Assembly: GCA_934047225.1 (NCBI GenBank)
Contig: CAKOHE010000083.1
Coordinates: 1-64,000, forward strand
Direction: 5' to 3'
Source of the DNA: Ypsolopha sequella
Lineage: Eukaryota; Arthropoda; Insecta; Lepidoptera; Ypsolophidae
DNA: 64,000 nt
Below the pieces are notes generated by a model. It ran no database searches. It worked only from the letters and a program-made list of their open reading frames with translations, and had not been told where the DNA came from. Shown piece after piece: positions 43,441 to 56,049 of the stretch (position 1 is the stretch's first letter; each line of letters starts with the position of its first letter). The position numbers and the translations under genes are program-made.

Positions 43441-43499
43441 AGGGTAGTAATAAAAGCTCCGAAAACTAAATTAAAACCGCCCAAAAAACGGCTACCGCA

Positions 43500-44260
43500 A
43501 ACATCTTGAAAAAAAACCGGCCAAGTGCGAGTCAGACTCTAGTCAGAACCTAGGGTTCCGTAATGTGGATGACAAATTTAGTTTTATCATTTTTTTTCGT
43601 GAATTTCTCAACCGCTTTATTTTTTCTGTAATTCTTACGTAAACGCATATTACCATGATTTTTTTCATATTTTTCGGTCCACCAGTTTTGGAGATAAGAG
43701 GGGGGACATACATTTTTTTATAGATTTTCAAGGATTTCTCGAAATAGATGCAATTAAATTTAGCCAAACTATATATTATTACAATAAGCTTTTTAATACC
43801 TACAATGTGATACCCATATTGTATTTTTATAAAAAAAAAATTATTTATTTTTACTATTTTTTATATTTTTAAATCACTATAGTTTCCCCGGTTACTGGTC
43901 AGTTATGATCTATAATGAACCTTTTTTTTCATATTTTTCGGTCTACCAGTTTCGGACATACACATTTTTGTGTTTTTTTTTAAGATTTCACAAAACCAGT
44001 GCCAGAAAATACAGTAAACGTATATATTTTTACAATCACCTTTTTAGTGTCTTCAGTTTGATACCCATATTGTATTTTTAGGATGTTTTTTATTTTTCTC
44101 ACTTTTGTTTTGAAAATATTTAAAAAAATGTCAAATTTTTCATATTTTTTTACGATGTAATATTTAGGCACATTAATGCTATTTTTGTGCCAAATTTCAT
44201 GTCTTTATCTTTACCATGCTAAAGTTATGATGCTGTGAAATACGGACGGACGTAGATTAA
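43500..44260. mobile_element. Common lepidopteran retroposon (CCGGCCAAGTGCGAGTC type)
   Basis: The segment begins with CCGGCCAAGTGCGAGTC and AGGGTTCCGTAAT and contains two diverged copies of a block with CATATTTTTCGGTC(C/T)ACCAG (43667 and 43929), TTTTTAT, and GTTTGATACCCATATTG. It ends near AAAGTTATGATGCTGTGAAA. I recognise the start as a very frequent dispersed lepidopteran sequence. No coding remains. Confidence 0.6.
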
Positions 44261-44500
44261 ACTTTATTTTATCGAAACAGGGATTTCTTAAAATATTCAA
44301 AAAATATTTTATCCATAGTTGTTTACTTATTAAATGATAAGTGCAATATTCAAGTAGAGCAACTTTAATGGTACAGTTCGCCTCTCCATAAGAATCTACG
44401 CGAGGGAAAGGGAGCAACCGTGCGAGCGGGAGGTAAAATGACGTCGAGCTACACAACACACGTCTGAACGCTGCGATGTCCCAGCGAAACTGAGGGAAAT

Positions 44501-45066
44501 TTCGACGCGTTTTGTGTTTTAAACTCTCGATAAGTTTCGATTTGATAAATGTTCTTAAAATAATTTTTTAAATACCGTTTTTTGTTATTTCACTTATTAA
44601 TAGTTCTATTCTACGTGTTTTAAATTTGACTACGCTAAACGATAGTTTTCTAGTAGAAAAAAAATATTTTAGCAGTGGTTGAATTCATGAAATTACAACT
44701 ACTTAAAGCACTCGAAATAAGAAAACTGAAGTATTATCCAAAAAAGTAACCAGGTAAGATTATTTTTGAAGATATGGAAATAAATGTTACCTGAATAAAT
44801 TTCTTGTTTTTGTCATCATTTTTACGGGACGTGTGCATGAATAAGACTCTCAACGTGTAGAACATAAATAAAGGTATGTTTAAAGGCTAAAAAACCTATT
44901 AAAAGTAGCATTAAAGTAAATGAAAAAATATGTTTTGAAATCTTCAAATTCCACACTATAAATTAACGCAAAATGTATTTTATTTATTGCTTTCTTACTA
45001 ACTAAAATAAAATCTTTCTTTTCTGATAATTCTGCAAGAATACTGATTTTTAGGGGACTGGAGCCT
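44501..45066. repeat. Direct duplication, copy 2 (about 565 bp)
   Basis: Second copy of the segment at 42619-43180, ending with the same GGGACTGGAGCC. The retroposon at 43500-44260 lies between the copies. Confidence 0.85.
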
Positions 45067-45579
45067 TAAACGAAGATAAAAAAAATTATCAATTCCACTC
45101 GAAAATCTATCACCGACATTTTGTGGTGAGTGATTTGCATTTGTATTTAATGGCAACACTGGCCAATTGTCACGAGTATGACAATTGAACTAAAGTCTCA
45201 CGGATTAAGGCATTTTGAATCATATCACAGAGACAATAAAGTCTTTGACGTAGGACTTCAGTGGTGGCGCGGACTTTAGGTTTTGAGTTCCAAACTGAGC
45301 AGATTCATTTCATGTAAAAACACGTTAAAGAAATGGAAATACGTTAAAAATCGAATAACTTACCTATGAAAGGTAATTACCTGACATTTTTTCATATATC
45401 CGTTATTATTTCTGCAAGATTTGACCACGCAGGACGGCATATTCGAATTTTTTTAAGTACGACGTCATCGCGTTTCGCCGGGCAAGGTTCGCTGCAGAAT
45501 GGCGGGTGATTAGCTTATGTTTTTTGTATGTTTGCGTGCGGTTCGTCCGTACAAGCGAGTGGGCTTATCATGGGGTACC

Positions 45580-45973
45580 TCAATATTCTGTTAGCGGCGC
45601 GGAGTCCGCTACGTCCGTGATTCGATCTTTATTTATTGTACGATAACCGAAGTAGCCTGGTAGACTCTTATTGCGCTGTAATAAGTTTCCATTTTCTTTG
45701 AGCGTAAGATGCATGGGATCAGTAAGTATAACCCGACCACGAACATATTGCCGATGAAATGTATGGCGCGCTACGCCATCGTCATCGGCAGTATTTTCGC
45801 GGTCGGGTTGTACTAGTAGCGCGTGCATCTGGACTTGTCTGCGTGGGCACTTTTTCTACTGTATTAGATATCTCAGAAACTAAGCATTTTAGAGGATATG
45901 TTTCTTTGAAATAGTTGTTCGGTATCATTGTCTCAGACAAATAGTACAATAAACCCAAATCAATTTTTACCAA
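45580..45973 (-). other. Two overlapping minus-strand open frames, unrecognised
   Basis: The frame from the ATG at 45973 reads 63 codons (SETMIPNNYFKETYPLKC). An overlapping frame ending at 45580 reads VARHTFHRQYVRGRVILTDP and LPGYFGYRTINKDRITDVAD. Base composition is less AT-biased than the flanks and the two could be one coding sequence with a frameshift near 45800. I recognise no family. Confidence 0.25.
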
Positions 45974-46112
45974 AAGACAAATATCCTATCGCAAATGAAT
46001 GTTAAAAAGACAATTGACAATGCCTAAAAAAAAATTCGGACTTAAGAGAAAGACCTTATATGTATAGGTGAATTTAGAAGTAAATGCTTTTAATATATAA
46101 TGTAAGGGGATT

Positions 46113-46244
46113 GCTGACTTCTTTCTTCCTGAAACAATAAGTAATCTAGAAGTTGGCGTATTTCCTACGATATAGCAACATAAAAACCAATATAAGAGCG
46201 CCGACTTCTAGATAACATAATGTTTCAGGAAGAAAGAAGTCGGC
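46113..46244. mobile_element. 132-bp hairpin MITE
   Basis: GACTTCTTTCTTCCTGAAACA on the left and TGTTTCAGGAAGAAAGAAGTC on the right are perfect complements. CTAGAAGT and ACTTCTAG lie inside. There is no coding. Confidence 0.85.
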
Positions 46245-48523
46245 AAAAGTGTTACTTCGGTACCATCGGTCATTAATTAATAGAATTATTATTAACTTTT
46301 TAGTGAATGACTGCTGTTACTATTGAAGTCGGTTACTATTTTTTTGTTAAAAGTAACAATACAATGTCAGCCCTTAGCCGAAATAAAGCAAAATATAATA
46401 AATTATTTGCTCAAGGATTTCTTATTGGGTACCTTATTTCTTTCTTTTAAGGTGAAATTTTCAAAAGCATTTTAGAGCCGCTATTTTAATTACCAAAGTT
46501 CGGCCGCCTTGAAACAGGACGGTGTAAATCTGATCATGTACTTTCATTCCTTACCTATTGAATATCCTATTAAATATTTCTTTTGCAGCAAAAGTAAGTT
46601 TTTTGGGCGTAAGAAATATTTAGATGATGAATGATTCCCACAAATAACGCACTTTTCATTCATCTTGCGGATCGCCATCTACTCAAACGCCGCCTCGCCG
46701 CTGTGTGAATTGCGCGCGAGCAAACTCCATCCTTAGGTCTAGAGGTGGTCGTTTAAACGAAAAGCTGTAAACTAAACAGAGTTTTTGACAAAAAACGTTC
46801 AAGCACGTTTAACATTACAAGCCCATTACGTTTCAAGCTTAGTCAAACATTCAGTCACTTAGTCAGCTGACGCTGCAGCTACGCCACCTGTTGTAAAAGT
46901 TACGAACAATTTGGTAGTTTTGTTTACTATACCAGGAAACGTTTGTGAACGAAAGTGAATGCGACCGAATGCAAAAACACTGACATTTAAAAGTACAAGC
47001 TTAAACTTCACTACCATTCAAATTCAGCCGTCTAATGTAGCTCGTATTAGACGACCAAATATGCACGGCAACATAATTCAGGCCTACGCTTCCAAACGAC
47101 AGCATTTTACATTGGTAGTATGAAAATTCCGTTTAAAAACTCTATTACACGATTCATTTTGCGTGGTAATAGAAATAAGGCTTACGCTTTTAAATGATGG
47201 TATTTTTACTTCGGTCGTATAAAAGTTTCGATAAAAACGTTTAAAATTCTCGACTAGCTTTTCAGTGTTTATTAGCTTTCGTTGTTGGGTGGATGCGTTC
47301 ATATGCTTTATGCGTTTTAGTTGCTTTACGTGATTAATTCGTGTTAATTTTTGTTTCAATTACGTAACGTCGTGTAAACAAACTTTGTTAACTGTAAATA
47401 AGTGTAAACCTATTTCATGACTGTGTAAATAAAAGTTAAAATATCTCAAAACAGCAGTGGAGTAGCATTTTGAAAAACAGCAGGATAAAAAGCAGTGTAA
47501 TTTTTGTAAAAAAAACAATAAGGGACCTAAAAAAACACGTAAGCCTTAAATATATAAGTGTATAGAATACGATGGTGATGATGGGAAGTTCATTGATAAT
47601 AGAAAGAGGAAAAAATGCTTTATAATGGTTACTATGTTCAAAAAAGTAAAAAGCGTTTTTAAGCTATAAAGCTGTTTATACAGCCAGCTTTTCATAAAAA
47701 CCATTAAGCTAAAAGTCATTTTCAATATAAAGCCGTTTTTTCCATCTCTGCTTAGGTCAGTGGAACGCCCCTCACCCCGCCACTTCACCCCGCGCGGCTC
47801 TTTGTACGACGACGCCGACACGCTAAAATCAAAGTGAGGCAGCGTCTCGACGATTGGAACGTGGCCTGGCGTCCGCCCCGGCCCCGCGCTTCACCCCGCG
47901 CCTTTGTTTGTATGCCATGATCATAGAAATTACGGAAACGAATTTTTCTAATCTTTTGAATGTTGATCGGGTATGTAATTATGATAAGGTAGCTACCAAC
48001 TTTTGAATTCTAATTTTGTATTTCTCATAATATGAAAAGAAACTTAATTAAATTTCTAAACTTTCTATTTTAGGTCAAGATAAATAATACCATATGATGT
48101 AAACATACTTAAGTACCTCTAATATTATATTGAAAGAGTATTTCACAATTTTCAGTTTTCCTAATTTCCATGTATGCAATCTTTCTAATAAATGAATAAC
48201 AACAAAATACGCATACCTATTTTATGTCAGATAAAATCTAAACTTTTAATTCTAAGTTTGTGATGACCCTTTTTAATTAAATAATTGCAAATTCCTAAAT
48301 AATACCTACAGCAACATCCTGAATATTCTAAGTTTTTGCAAAGATAAACAATTTTAATAATATCATAAGTACGAATCGTACTGCTACGCGCCTATTTGCA
48401 AGATGTCAGTCACAAAATTCACAGTTAAAACTCCGAATAATACCGCACCATCGTCATTTGTTGTAGGACATCCGTAAACCGACATAATAAAAGCATTTTA
48501 GATTTTTCTAGATAAACATGTTA
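46245..48523. other. No supported gene; GC-rich patches and a diverged two-copy repeat
   Basis: 47080-47250 has two diverged copies of a block around GGC(C/T)TACGCTT. 47755-47900 is GC-rich with CACCCCGCGC repeated. The open frames are short and without domains. Confidence 0.4.
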
Positions 48524-48527
48524 TAAT

Positions 48528-48752
48528 TGTTAGCTATTACAGGTTTTTATTACATGTATTTGTTATTTTAAATAATCATAGTCAAGTAGGGATATTCATT
48601 GTGAGACAGCTGGCAACACACAGCTGTCAATTGGCAGTTTTGGCGGTATTATTGTAAGACTCTGGAAGGGGTCATAATGTCCCCAATAAAACTATATCAA
48701 AATATCTTATCCACCTGTCTTATTTATAATATACCATTAGAGAATATTATCA
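48528..48752 (+). repeat. 5' LTR of the large non-coding element
   Basis: 225 bp, preceded by TAAT. It contains CAGCTGGCAACACACAGCTG, an internal inverted repeat, and an AATAAAAC polyadenylation-like signal. Confidence 0.85.
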
Positions 48753-49135
48753 ATTCAGAAGTGCTATAAATATACCTAAAAGCCCAAATAAAACCGCTCA
48801 GAAACAAAAAGAAAGATTGCGTTGTAAAATGGTGGCGTGACGTTTTCAGTTGTGTTTTCAAGATCAAAATGGGCTGCATAAAGTGAAATAATAGTTTTTC
48901 ATAGCCCTATTAGACGATAACAATAACTTTTAAACAAAGTTAAGTGTAATTAAGTACTTAAACCTCATCTACTTTAAATTGTGAAACAACCAGAGCGGTC
49001 ATTGACCCCGCTACAGGACTATCAATTTGCATCAGAAAGAAATGGAAAAATGTTCAGAAAATGATGGAAAAACAAACAAATGGAGGCTAAACTCTAGATT
49101 ACGGAACGCTGGTATCTAAGAAAAACTGAAAAATG

Positions 49136-49680
49136 TGATATTATGCTGTGATACCTACTGAAAATTATTCTAAATCAATTTACTGATCGAGTAACAATAG
49201 GCTTGTGTCTTTGAAAGGAGTGTTATACAGAGATTGTATGTAATGGAATGTTTGATCATTATATTTATTTTCTTCGGTGAAATAAATGCATGGACATAAT
49301 TGAGCCAGTGACCATAAGTTTATGCAATAATGTTACTTGGAAAACAATTTTGGAGATACACATACAAAAATAAATAAACAAACATGAGTTATTAAGCAAG
49401 TCAGTATTGAAGGAAATCTGTGACTGGAATCTGGAATATATTCACGCTGTGATATTATGCTGTGATACCTACTGAAAATTATTCTGAATCAATTTATTGA
49501 TCGAGTAATACTAGGCTTGTGTCTTTGAAAGGAGTGTTATACAGAGATTGTATGTCATGGAATGTTTGATCATTATATTTATTTTCTTCGGTGAAATAAA
49601 TGCATGAACATAATTGAGCCAGTGACCATAAGTTTATGCGATAATGTTACTTGGAAAACAATTTTGGAGATACACAACAA
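49136..49680 (+). repeat. Two-copy tandem repeat, about 240 bp at 314-bp spacing
   Basis: TGATATTATGCTGTGATACC to TTTTGGAGATACACA occurs at 49136-49366 and 49450-49675, nearly identical. Confidence 0.9.
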
Positions 49681-50636
49681 ATAAGGATATTGACTAGAAG
49701 CTACAATTTAATATATAATGTGAACACACATGAAATAAGAGTGAAAAAGATAAATGGAAATTTATAATATACAGTTATGGTGCAAGGATCACACTTGCAG
49801 GAAATAACTTTCAGGTTTTTCTTAATGTCAGTAAAATAAAACTGCATGGAGTTTTTGATTGGAGGAAATTCCTACTAACCACTGTGAAGGAGTTGAGAAT
49901 GATTATTTTCAGTATATTGGCTTTAAGTTGTAATTTTTCAGAATTTGAACGCACATTATAAGAGTGAAATCGAGGAAATTCAATAATAAAGAGGGAGTGC
50001 ACAATGTCATACTTTCAGGGTTTACTTTCAGGAAATTATTTTCAGATTTGTTGAAGTACTGCCAAGGAGGGTTACAGCTGTAAACAAAAATACAAATATT
50101 GGAAACAGTAAGATTTTGAGAAATGTGTAAATCAATGTGAAACCGACCAGACGACATGGTGGTATGGGTATATGTTTATATTTTCATTACTTAGTGTGTC
50201 CAAATGCACAAGGAAGAGTGAGGTAATACCATTCTTTACTATTATTATTCTGGCTATGGATTTTAATCCATTGTATTGATTAATTCTTTATTGAGGACCA
50301 GTAAACCTTGTATTTGTTAATGAAGTTATGCTTTTGGACCCTACAGTTACACTTTCAACAAGTAATTTCAAGTTAACTTTTAATGGCTGACTCACCTGTT
50401 ATGATATAACAAACAGTAGCAAATGTCTTGTAATAAAAATAAATAAATAAAATAATGGTGAGTGAGGAATGAAAGTATTGGAAGTTGGTTTGAAGCATAT
50501 ATTGGATACACAAATATTTACATAAAATATAGGCGATGGACAATGCAAAAGTTTAAGGATTTATCTCTGTTCAGTATAAGTAATTGATTGTTTTCTTACT
50601 AGATTTTGCTGTTGGTGCCTGAGGCCGATTCACAGT

Positions 50637-50937
50637 GTGAACGCGGTATTTCATCAACTACAATCTGAGACCGACCCACCTTGTGTGCGAACGCGGTATA
50701 TGTTTAATGAATTTTATCAATCTGAGACCGACCCACCTTGTGTGCGAACGCGGTATATGGTTCATGAATTTTATCAATCTGAGACCGACCCACCTTGTGT
50801 GCGAACGCGGTATATGTTTCATGAATTTTATCAATCTGAGACCGATTCACATTGTGTGTGAACGCGGTATATGTTTCATGAATTTTATTAATCTGAGACC
50901 GAACCACCTAGTGTGTGAGCACAGTATATTTCATCGA
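50637..50937 (+). repeat. 57-bp tandem repeat (about 5 copies)
   Basis: The unit contains ATCTGAGACCGACCCACCTT and GTGTGCGAACGCGGTATATG. As 57 is divisible by three, two plus-strand frames and one minus-strand frame stay open, which explains the 67-90 codon frames. There is no other sign of coding. Confidence 0.92.
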
Positions 50938-51461
50938 CTACATATAGCAGCATGAAGAGTTCTGTCTGCACTGAAGCAGCCTGTGGACGCCTACAATGCT
51001 TAAGAATATATATATATCCTACTGATAAATCTATAACGAAACATACATGCTCTTTATTGTGCACGGAAACAAAAGAAGTTATAAAATATGTTAGAGAGGG
51101 TACAATGGGTGGTCTTATTGTTTGACAGATTTCTTCCAGACAACCTTTGGGTGATAGATAATGTAAAATAGAGGATGGTGCGTAGGTGGTGTAAAGAAAA
51201 TAGATAAGATAAAAATTTATTTAGCTTTCTTGTTGTACAAAAGGTGTCTTGAATAATAAGTATCAAACAAGGACCCTGTAAGGGCGCTGCTAAATTTAGT
51301 CAGTGACTATAATATAATAAATAACTTATTTCTTATGTTACCTAAATATTAAATTATCTACATGTCAAAATACATACTAATCTATAATGATTGATTGAAT
51401 GTGTTTTAATGTATGTGGTACAAACAAATAAAATAAATATGTATATAGATTACTTACTTAA

Positions 51462-51856
51462 GGGGCTTAGTATAGTCAAATAGGTACTTCCAAAGCTTAC
51501 TCCTAGTTTATAGTGCAACCAAAAATATTGAAAAAATGTATTATGAATTATCAACTCTAAGACAACATGCAACATTTTTCTTTTTCAAACCACGCTTAGC
51601 CTATTTAATACATTTATGCTTTGATAAATAGATATAAACTTGATAGCTATAAAGATAACATAGGATTATTCAATCAAACAATCACGTCCATGTGAAAAGT
51701 ATTATTTTCTACTATTTCGCCCTATCAAGGACGCAGCGAGCGTCGCAACAGCCACTATGCATTGCCACTATGTTATATAAACGTTATTTTAATGTCGTTT
51801 CCGTCGATATTTGTACCGACAAACATCGAGCTGCTAATTTGGCGACAGTAATCGCC
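51462..51856. mobile_element. TTAA-type MITE, family copy 3 (inverted), inside the LTR element
   Basis: Bounded by TTAA at 51458-51461 and 51857-51860. Reverse-complement order of the blocks in copy 1, including GAGCGTCGCAACAGCCACTA and GGCGACAGTAATCGCC. It inserted after the LTR element. Confidence 0.78.
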
Positions 51857-52292
51857 TTAAGTAAACCTTTCGTTTTGCATTGTTAATTTTTAAGTAGAAT
51901 CTTTATTTTGTTAACAAATACCGAATCATTCATATTTTATATCCTTTATTGTACACAGAAACATAAACTAAGACAACAAAATAATATATATATATATATA
52001 TATGAACAGCAGTGGGGAGAGGTAGAATTTTATTATGACGTTGACAAACAAAAAAAAAAGAATATATATATAATAATAATAATAAGAAGAACACCGCGTG
52101 ATGCAAGAGCATTTGGTACATTTTCCTAGTTTCCGATTGAAGAAATAACTATTGAAATGAGGTCTTTATCGGCACTTTTCTCATAGTTGTGACAAATAGG
52201 AATGACACGCTGGCCTTAATAATATTTTATTATATGTAATTTCGCTGTTCTTCCGGAGTCCGTCCCTCTTACATTGCGACTTTTTCCGCATC

Positions 52293-52522
52293 GAGTACCG
52301 ATGAACGTTGCAACCGTGACATATCCTCCTAAGTACCGATGAACGTTGCAACCGTGACATATCCTCCTAAGTACCGATGAACGTTGCAACCGTGACATAT
52401 CCTCCTAAGTACCGATGAACGTTGCAACCGTGACATATCCTCCTAAGTACCGATGAACGTTGCAACCGTGACATATCCTCCTAAGTACCGATGAACGTTG
52501 CAACCGTGACATATCCTCCTAA
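52293..52522 (+). repeat. 38-bp tandem repeat (6 copies)
   Basis: The unit is AAGTACCGATGAACGTTGCA plus ACCGTGACATATCCTCCT. Copies are essentially identical, so the expansion is recent. Confidence 0.95.
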
Positions 52523-53111
52523 GACTGTCAACTAATCCACATAAGTAATTTGACTTTCACAACACAATATTTATTCTTATAGACAATAAATATAAATAAC
52601 GTATATATACAAATGAACAATGTAGGTATGTACATTATGCTTGCAATAAAAATATTGAGTAATGAGTATGTAAATATTGTATGATTGGATTTAAAAAAAA
52701 TTTTTTTTAATTAAATATGACCTAATAAACACAAAGCTGCAACTATAATTAAGCTTCACACAACTCCATCATTATAATTATTCCATAATGTTAAGAATAG
52801 TGATGAAGTGAACCTTGCTTTTCTATTGCAAGATAACGTTAATTGTAAGGTTGTTATTATTACAACTTAAATTTAAGTAAACAACTTGTAGTAACATTTC
52901 AAATAACTCAATAAGTAACGAGATTACATTTTAAATGCATTTTATAATTTAATACCTATATGTTTGTGTTGTGTTTGGTATCGATTTTATTTGCTCAGTG
53001 GTATCGATTGGTCAAACCAGTAAAATTACTAATTTTGTGAAATAAATTAAACATATCCAAGAAGACCCTTCATTGTTACGATGTTGTAAGCCTCGCATAT
53101 TCTGTTAATTT

Positions 53112-53156
53112 TCCACGTGGTCAAATCAGTTTGACAAAATAGTTTGACTACGTGGA
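53112..53156. repeat. Hairpin TCCACGTGGTCAAA / TTTGACTACGTGGA
   Basis: A 14-bp stem with one mismatch and a 17-base loop, within the LTR element. Its function is unknown. It may be the core of a small MITE. Confidence 0.6.
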
Positions 53157-55096
53157 GGCAGCGATTTTATTTTGCTTTTTGACCCTTTAAAAATAAATGT
53201 TTTAATTATTTGACAACTAAAGATGTAATTTGTTGACCTAAACGGACTCACCAAATTGTTGTATTTAAATAAAATTATGATGATGAAGTCCAGGAATAGG
53301 GACATTCCTCATACAGGATGGCCGATGCGCACTGCAAGGGTGCGTGTGATAGGTATCATGCATGACGAGCGCTGTCCGCGGCGGCAGCGTCTGCGCTGTG
53401 CCTCTTGTCAATTTTGAGCTGTCATGCTTATTTATTTATTATTTTTTTTTGTACAAGAAGCAAATTTCATAAGTACATATAATTATACATGCCTTGCAAA
53501 ACTACCTATATAAACAGTTGGTCTGCAGGAATGAGTCACGAGATTTGCGGAAAGTAAATAATTTGTGGGAAAGTTACTTAAATATTTTTCTTTAGATGAT
53601 CAATTGTGTGGTGTCTCTAAAAGATATTGTTCAGATGTGGTAGGTAATTGTAATTATTAATTGTAAATAGGCCCTTAAAATTCATCCATTAACCATGGAT
53701 GTCAATTGCCAACCTTACACCATTATTCACGTCATGCCTTTGACTCAGCTGTATTAGTTACTTAAAATTATAATGATGAAAAAAAAATCGTTAGCAAACA
53801 ATATAAAAAAATATATATATATATCTTAAAATAGGGTTACAGAAACTAGAAGTTTACAAATAAGAAGGTAAGAGAATTTGAAACGCAGTGTCCAATACAA
53901 CAGAGTTGCAAAAATATAGCAGCATCCTTAAAATTACATTTTAAAGTTTAACATTTGTTTAGCAGACTCCTCAATCTTTGTTAAGAAGGGGTATGATATC
54001 TCAACTTTCTGGTTATCAGTCTTTCTGGGAGAGAATATAATATACTTATTGTTATTATTTTTAATTATTAATAAAACAATTAATTAGTTATTAATTCACA
54101 AGTTTAAATTGTGATTTTATTTGATTGTTTTGGACACCATGCTATCTTAATCAATTTACATAACTAAACTTTACAAATATCACTAGTTAAAAAAAAAAAA
54201 ATCTAAAGAAAACAAAATTCAGACAAATACATTTAATGTTCAGATGAAATGTTGAATGTTCTATATTCCATAACAAAATTATTACAAGAAATAATACATT
54301 ATATGTTTAAAATATATTATATTAGTTTAAATAAATTGTAAAAATGAGATTATATTCGTTTAAGTATTTCACTTAAGTACGTAAATAAAAATTATTTACT
54401 TACAACGTACGTGACATTGACAAAAGGAAGTAGGTACTTGTGTGTTATGTTCTATTAGAATAATATTATTGTGATATCTATGTTTGTTCCGTACGTATTA
54501 TCAATAATCTTGTAAAATGACTTTTATTAATACACACAATTTAAAGGAACTGATAAACCTACACTTAATTAATTATTAAAATGAGCTTAAAATAAAGTAG
54601 AAAAATGTATTTTGAGTTAAGTATATAAATTGTACTAAATTGTATTCAATTCAATTTTGTTTAAGACTTAATTATACTTACTTATAATCGCATTGAGTTT
54701 TGGCAAAAGACATAATAAGATAATTGTAGATACGAGTATTGTTAAACTATAAATATACATGTCAATATAAAGTATGTACTCAATTTGATGTTTGAACGCT
54801 TATAACGACTATTAGAAATTGTGGATCGATTAGTGTATTTCATCGTTTTTATACATTTACCGGGTGTTTTGATTATTTTGATACCTATGTGTAGTGATTA
54901 TCGATATAGTAAAACCTTAAAAATGTCATCCTTATTTAAGTTACGATATGAAATGTTAGATATTCCGATATTAAAATATTATTATATAAAATATTGGGAT
55001 ATTCGGTCAAGTTACAGTCTATTAAGATATTAAGTATGAGTAGTATTTGGTCTCTATAATTTTGCCTAAGGTCAGGCAAGGGTCAGGATGGCCGAC

Positions 55097-55321
55097 TGTT
55101 AGCTATTACAGGTTTTTATTACATGTATTTGTTATTTTAAATAATCATAGTCAAGTAGGGATATTCATTGTGAGACAGCTGGCAACACACAGCTGTCAAT
55201 TGGCAGTTTTGGCGGTATTATTGTAAGACTCTGGAAGGGGTCATAGTGTCCCCAATAAAACTATATCAAAATATCTAATCCACCTGTCTTATTTATAATA
55301 TATCTTTAGAGAATATTATCA
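55097..55321 (+). repeat. 3' LTR of the large non-coding element
   Basis: 225 bp, preceded by AGGATGGCCGAC and followed by TAAT. Confidence 0.85.
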
Positions 55322-55657
55322 TAATGTAGATTGCATCGTAACGCTCAAGTATAGCGGTCAAATGATAATTTATTAAAAATAACTATCATTCGCTTAAATT
55401 ATTTATTTGCATTGACAATAGTACGATTGATACCTTAACAACGATAGAAAGAGACGGATATAAATTAAGTAATGCTGGCAACGTCGCATTTACGCACACC
55501 AAACCACAGGACGTCAAGAAGTCGATGCCTCAGTTAAATCATGAACGATATACGCAGGAAACCAAAACCACATCACCATGGTTTGGAGTTCATAAATGCT
55601 TGGGCACAACTGCAAGATGAATATTGTGAAAAATAAAGTATAAATAGTAGTTTATGC

Positions 55658-55758
55658 TACAAGGGCGCAAAGGAATAAATTACGAGGACGATTTAAAACA
55701 CGAGCGTAGCGAGTGTTTTAAACGTAACCGAGTAATTTATTGCTTTTACGCCCGTGTA
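55658..55758. mobile_element. 101-bp palindromic MITE
   Basis: TACAAGGGCGCAAAGGAATAAATT-type left half and its inverse (AATTTATTGCTTTTACGCCC) fold around GAGCGTAGCGAGTG. There is no coding. Confidence 0.7.
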
Positions 55759-56049
55759 TCATACTACGTTTTTCAATGCATTGTGTGAGGAAATAAAACA
55801 AATATAATTTTGTGAACTTTAAATTGTAATTGGCTCAAAAGGACTAGGTATCCAGAGCCGTTAAACAGTGGAAAAAAAAGTATAACATCTATGGTACACA
55901 GGAAAGGCTGCAGGTTAGCCAACCATTGTAAATAAATTAAAAAAAAATAATAATGATAAAGCCCTAGGGCAAAATAATTGACTTTCTGTTCGGTTATGAT
56001 GCATAAAAAGTGGGCCTTTACGAGCACATGCATTGAAAATAAAATAAAG

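Larger units (their letters stand above)
48528..55321 (+). mobile_element. Large non-coding LTR element (6.8 kb)
   Basis: Two 225-bp LTRs (48528-48752 and 55097-55321) start TGTTAGCTATTACAGG and end GAATATTATCA. They differ at about five positions and are flanked by TAAT (48524-48527 and 55322-55325). The interior begins ATTCAGAAGTGC and ends GGTCAGGATGGCCGAC. It has no frame longer than about 90 codons and no retrotransposon domain. It contains several tandem repeats and a later TTAA-type MITE (51462-51856). The layout is that of a large retrotransposon derivative mobilised by another element's enzymes. Confidence 0.85.

Noticed and set aside
42619..45066. LTR pair interpretation of the 0.56-kb duplication
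   Set aside because: The repeats lack TG...CA ends, a target duplication, a primer site and a purine tract.
50637..50955. 90-codon plus-strand frame as a gene
   Set aside because: It is produced by a 57-bp tandem repeat that stays open in several frames on both strands.
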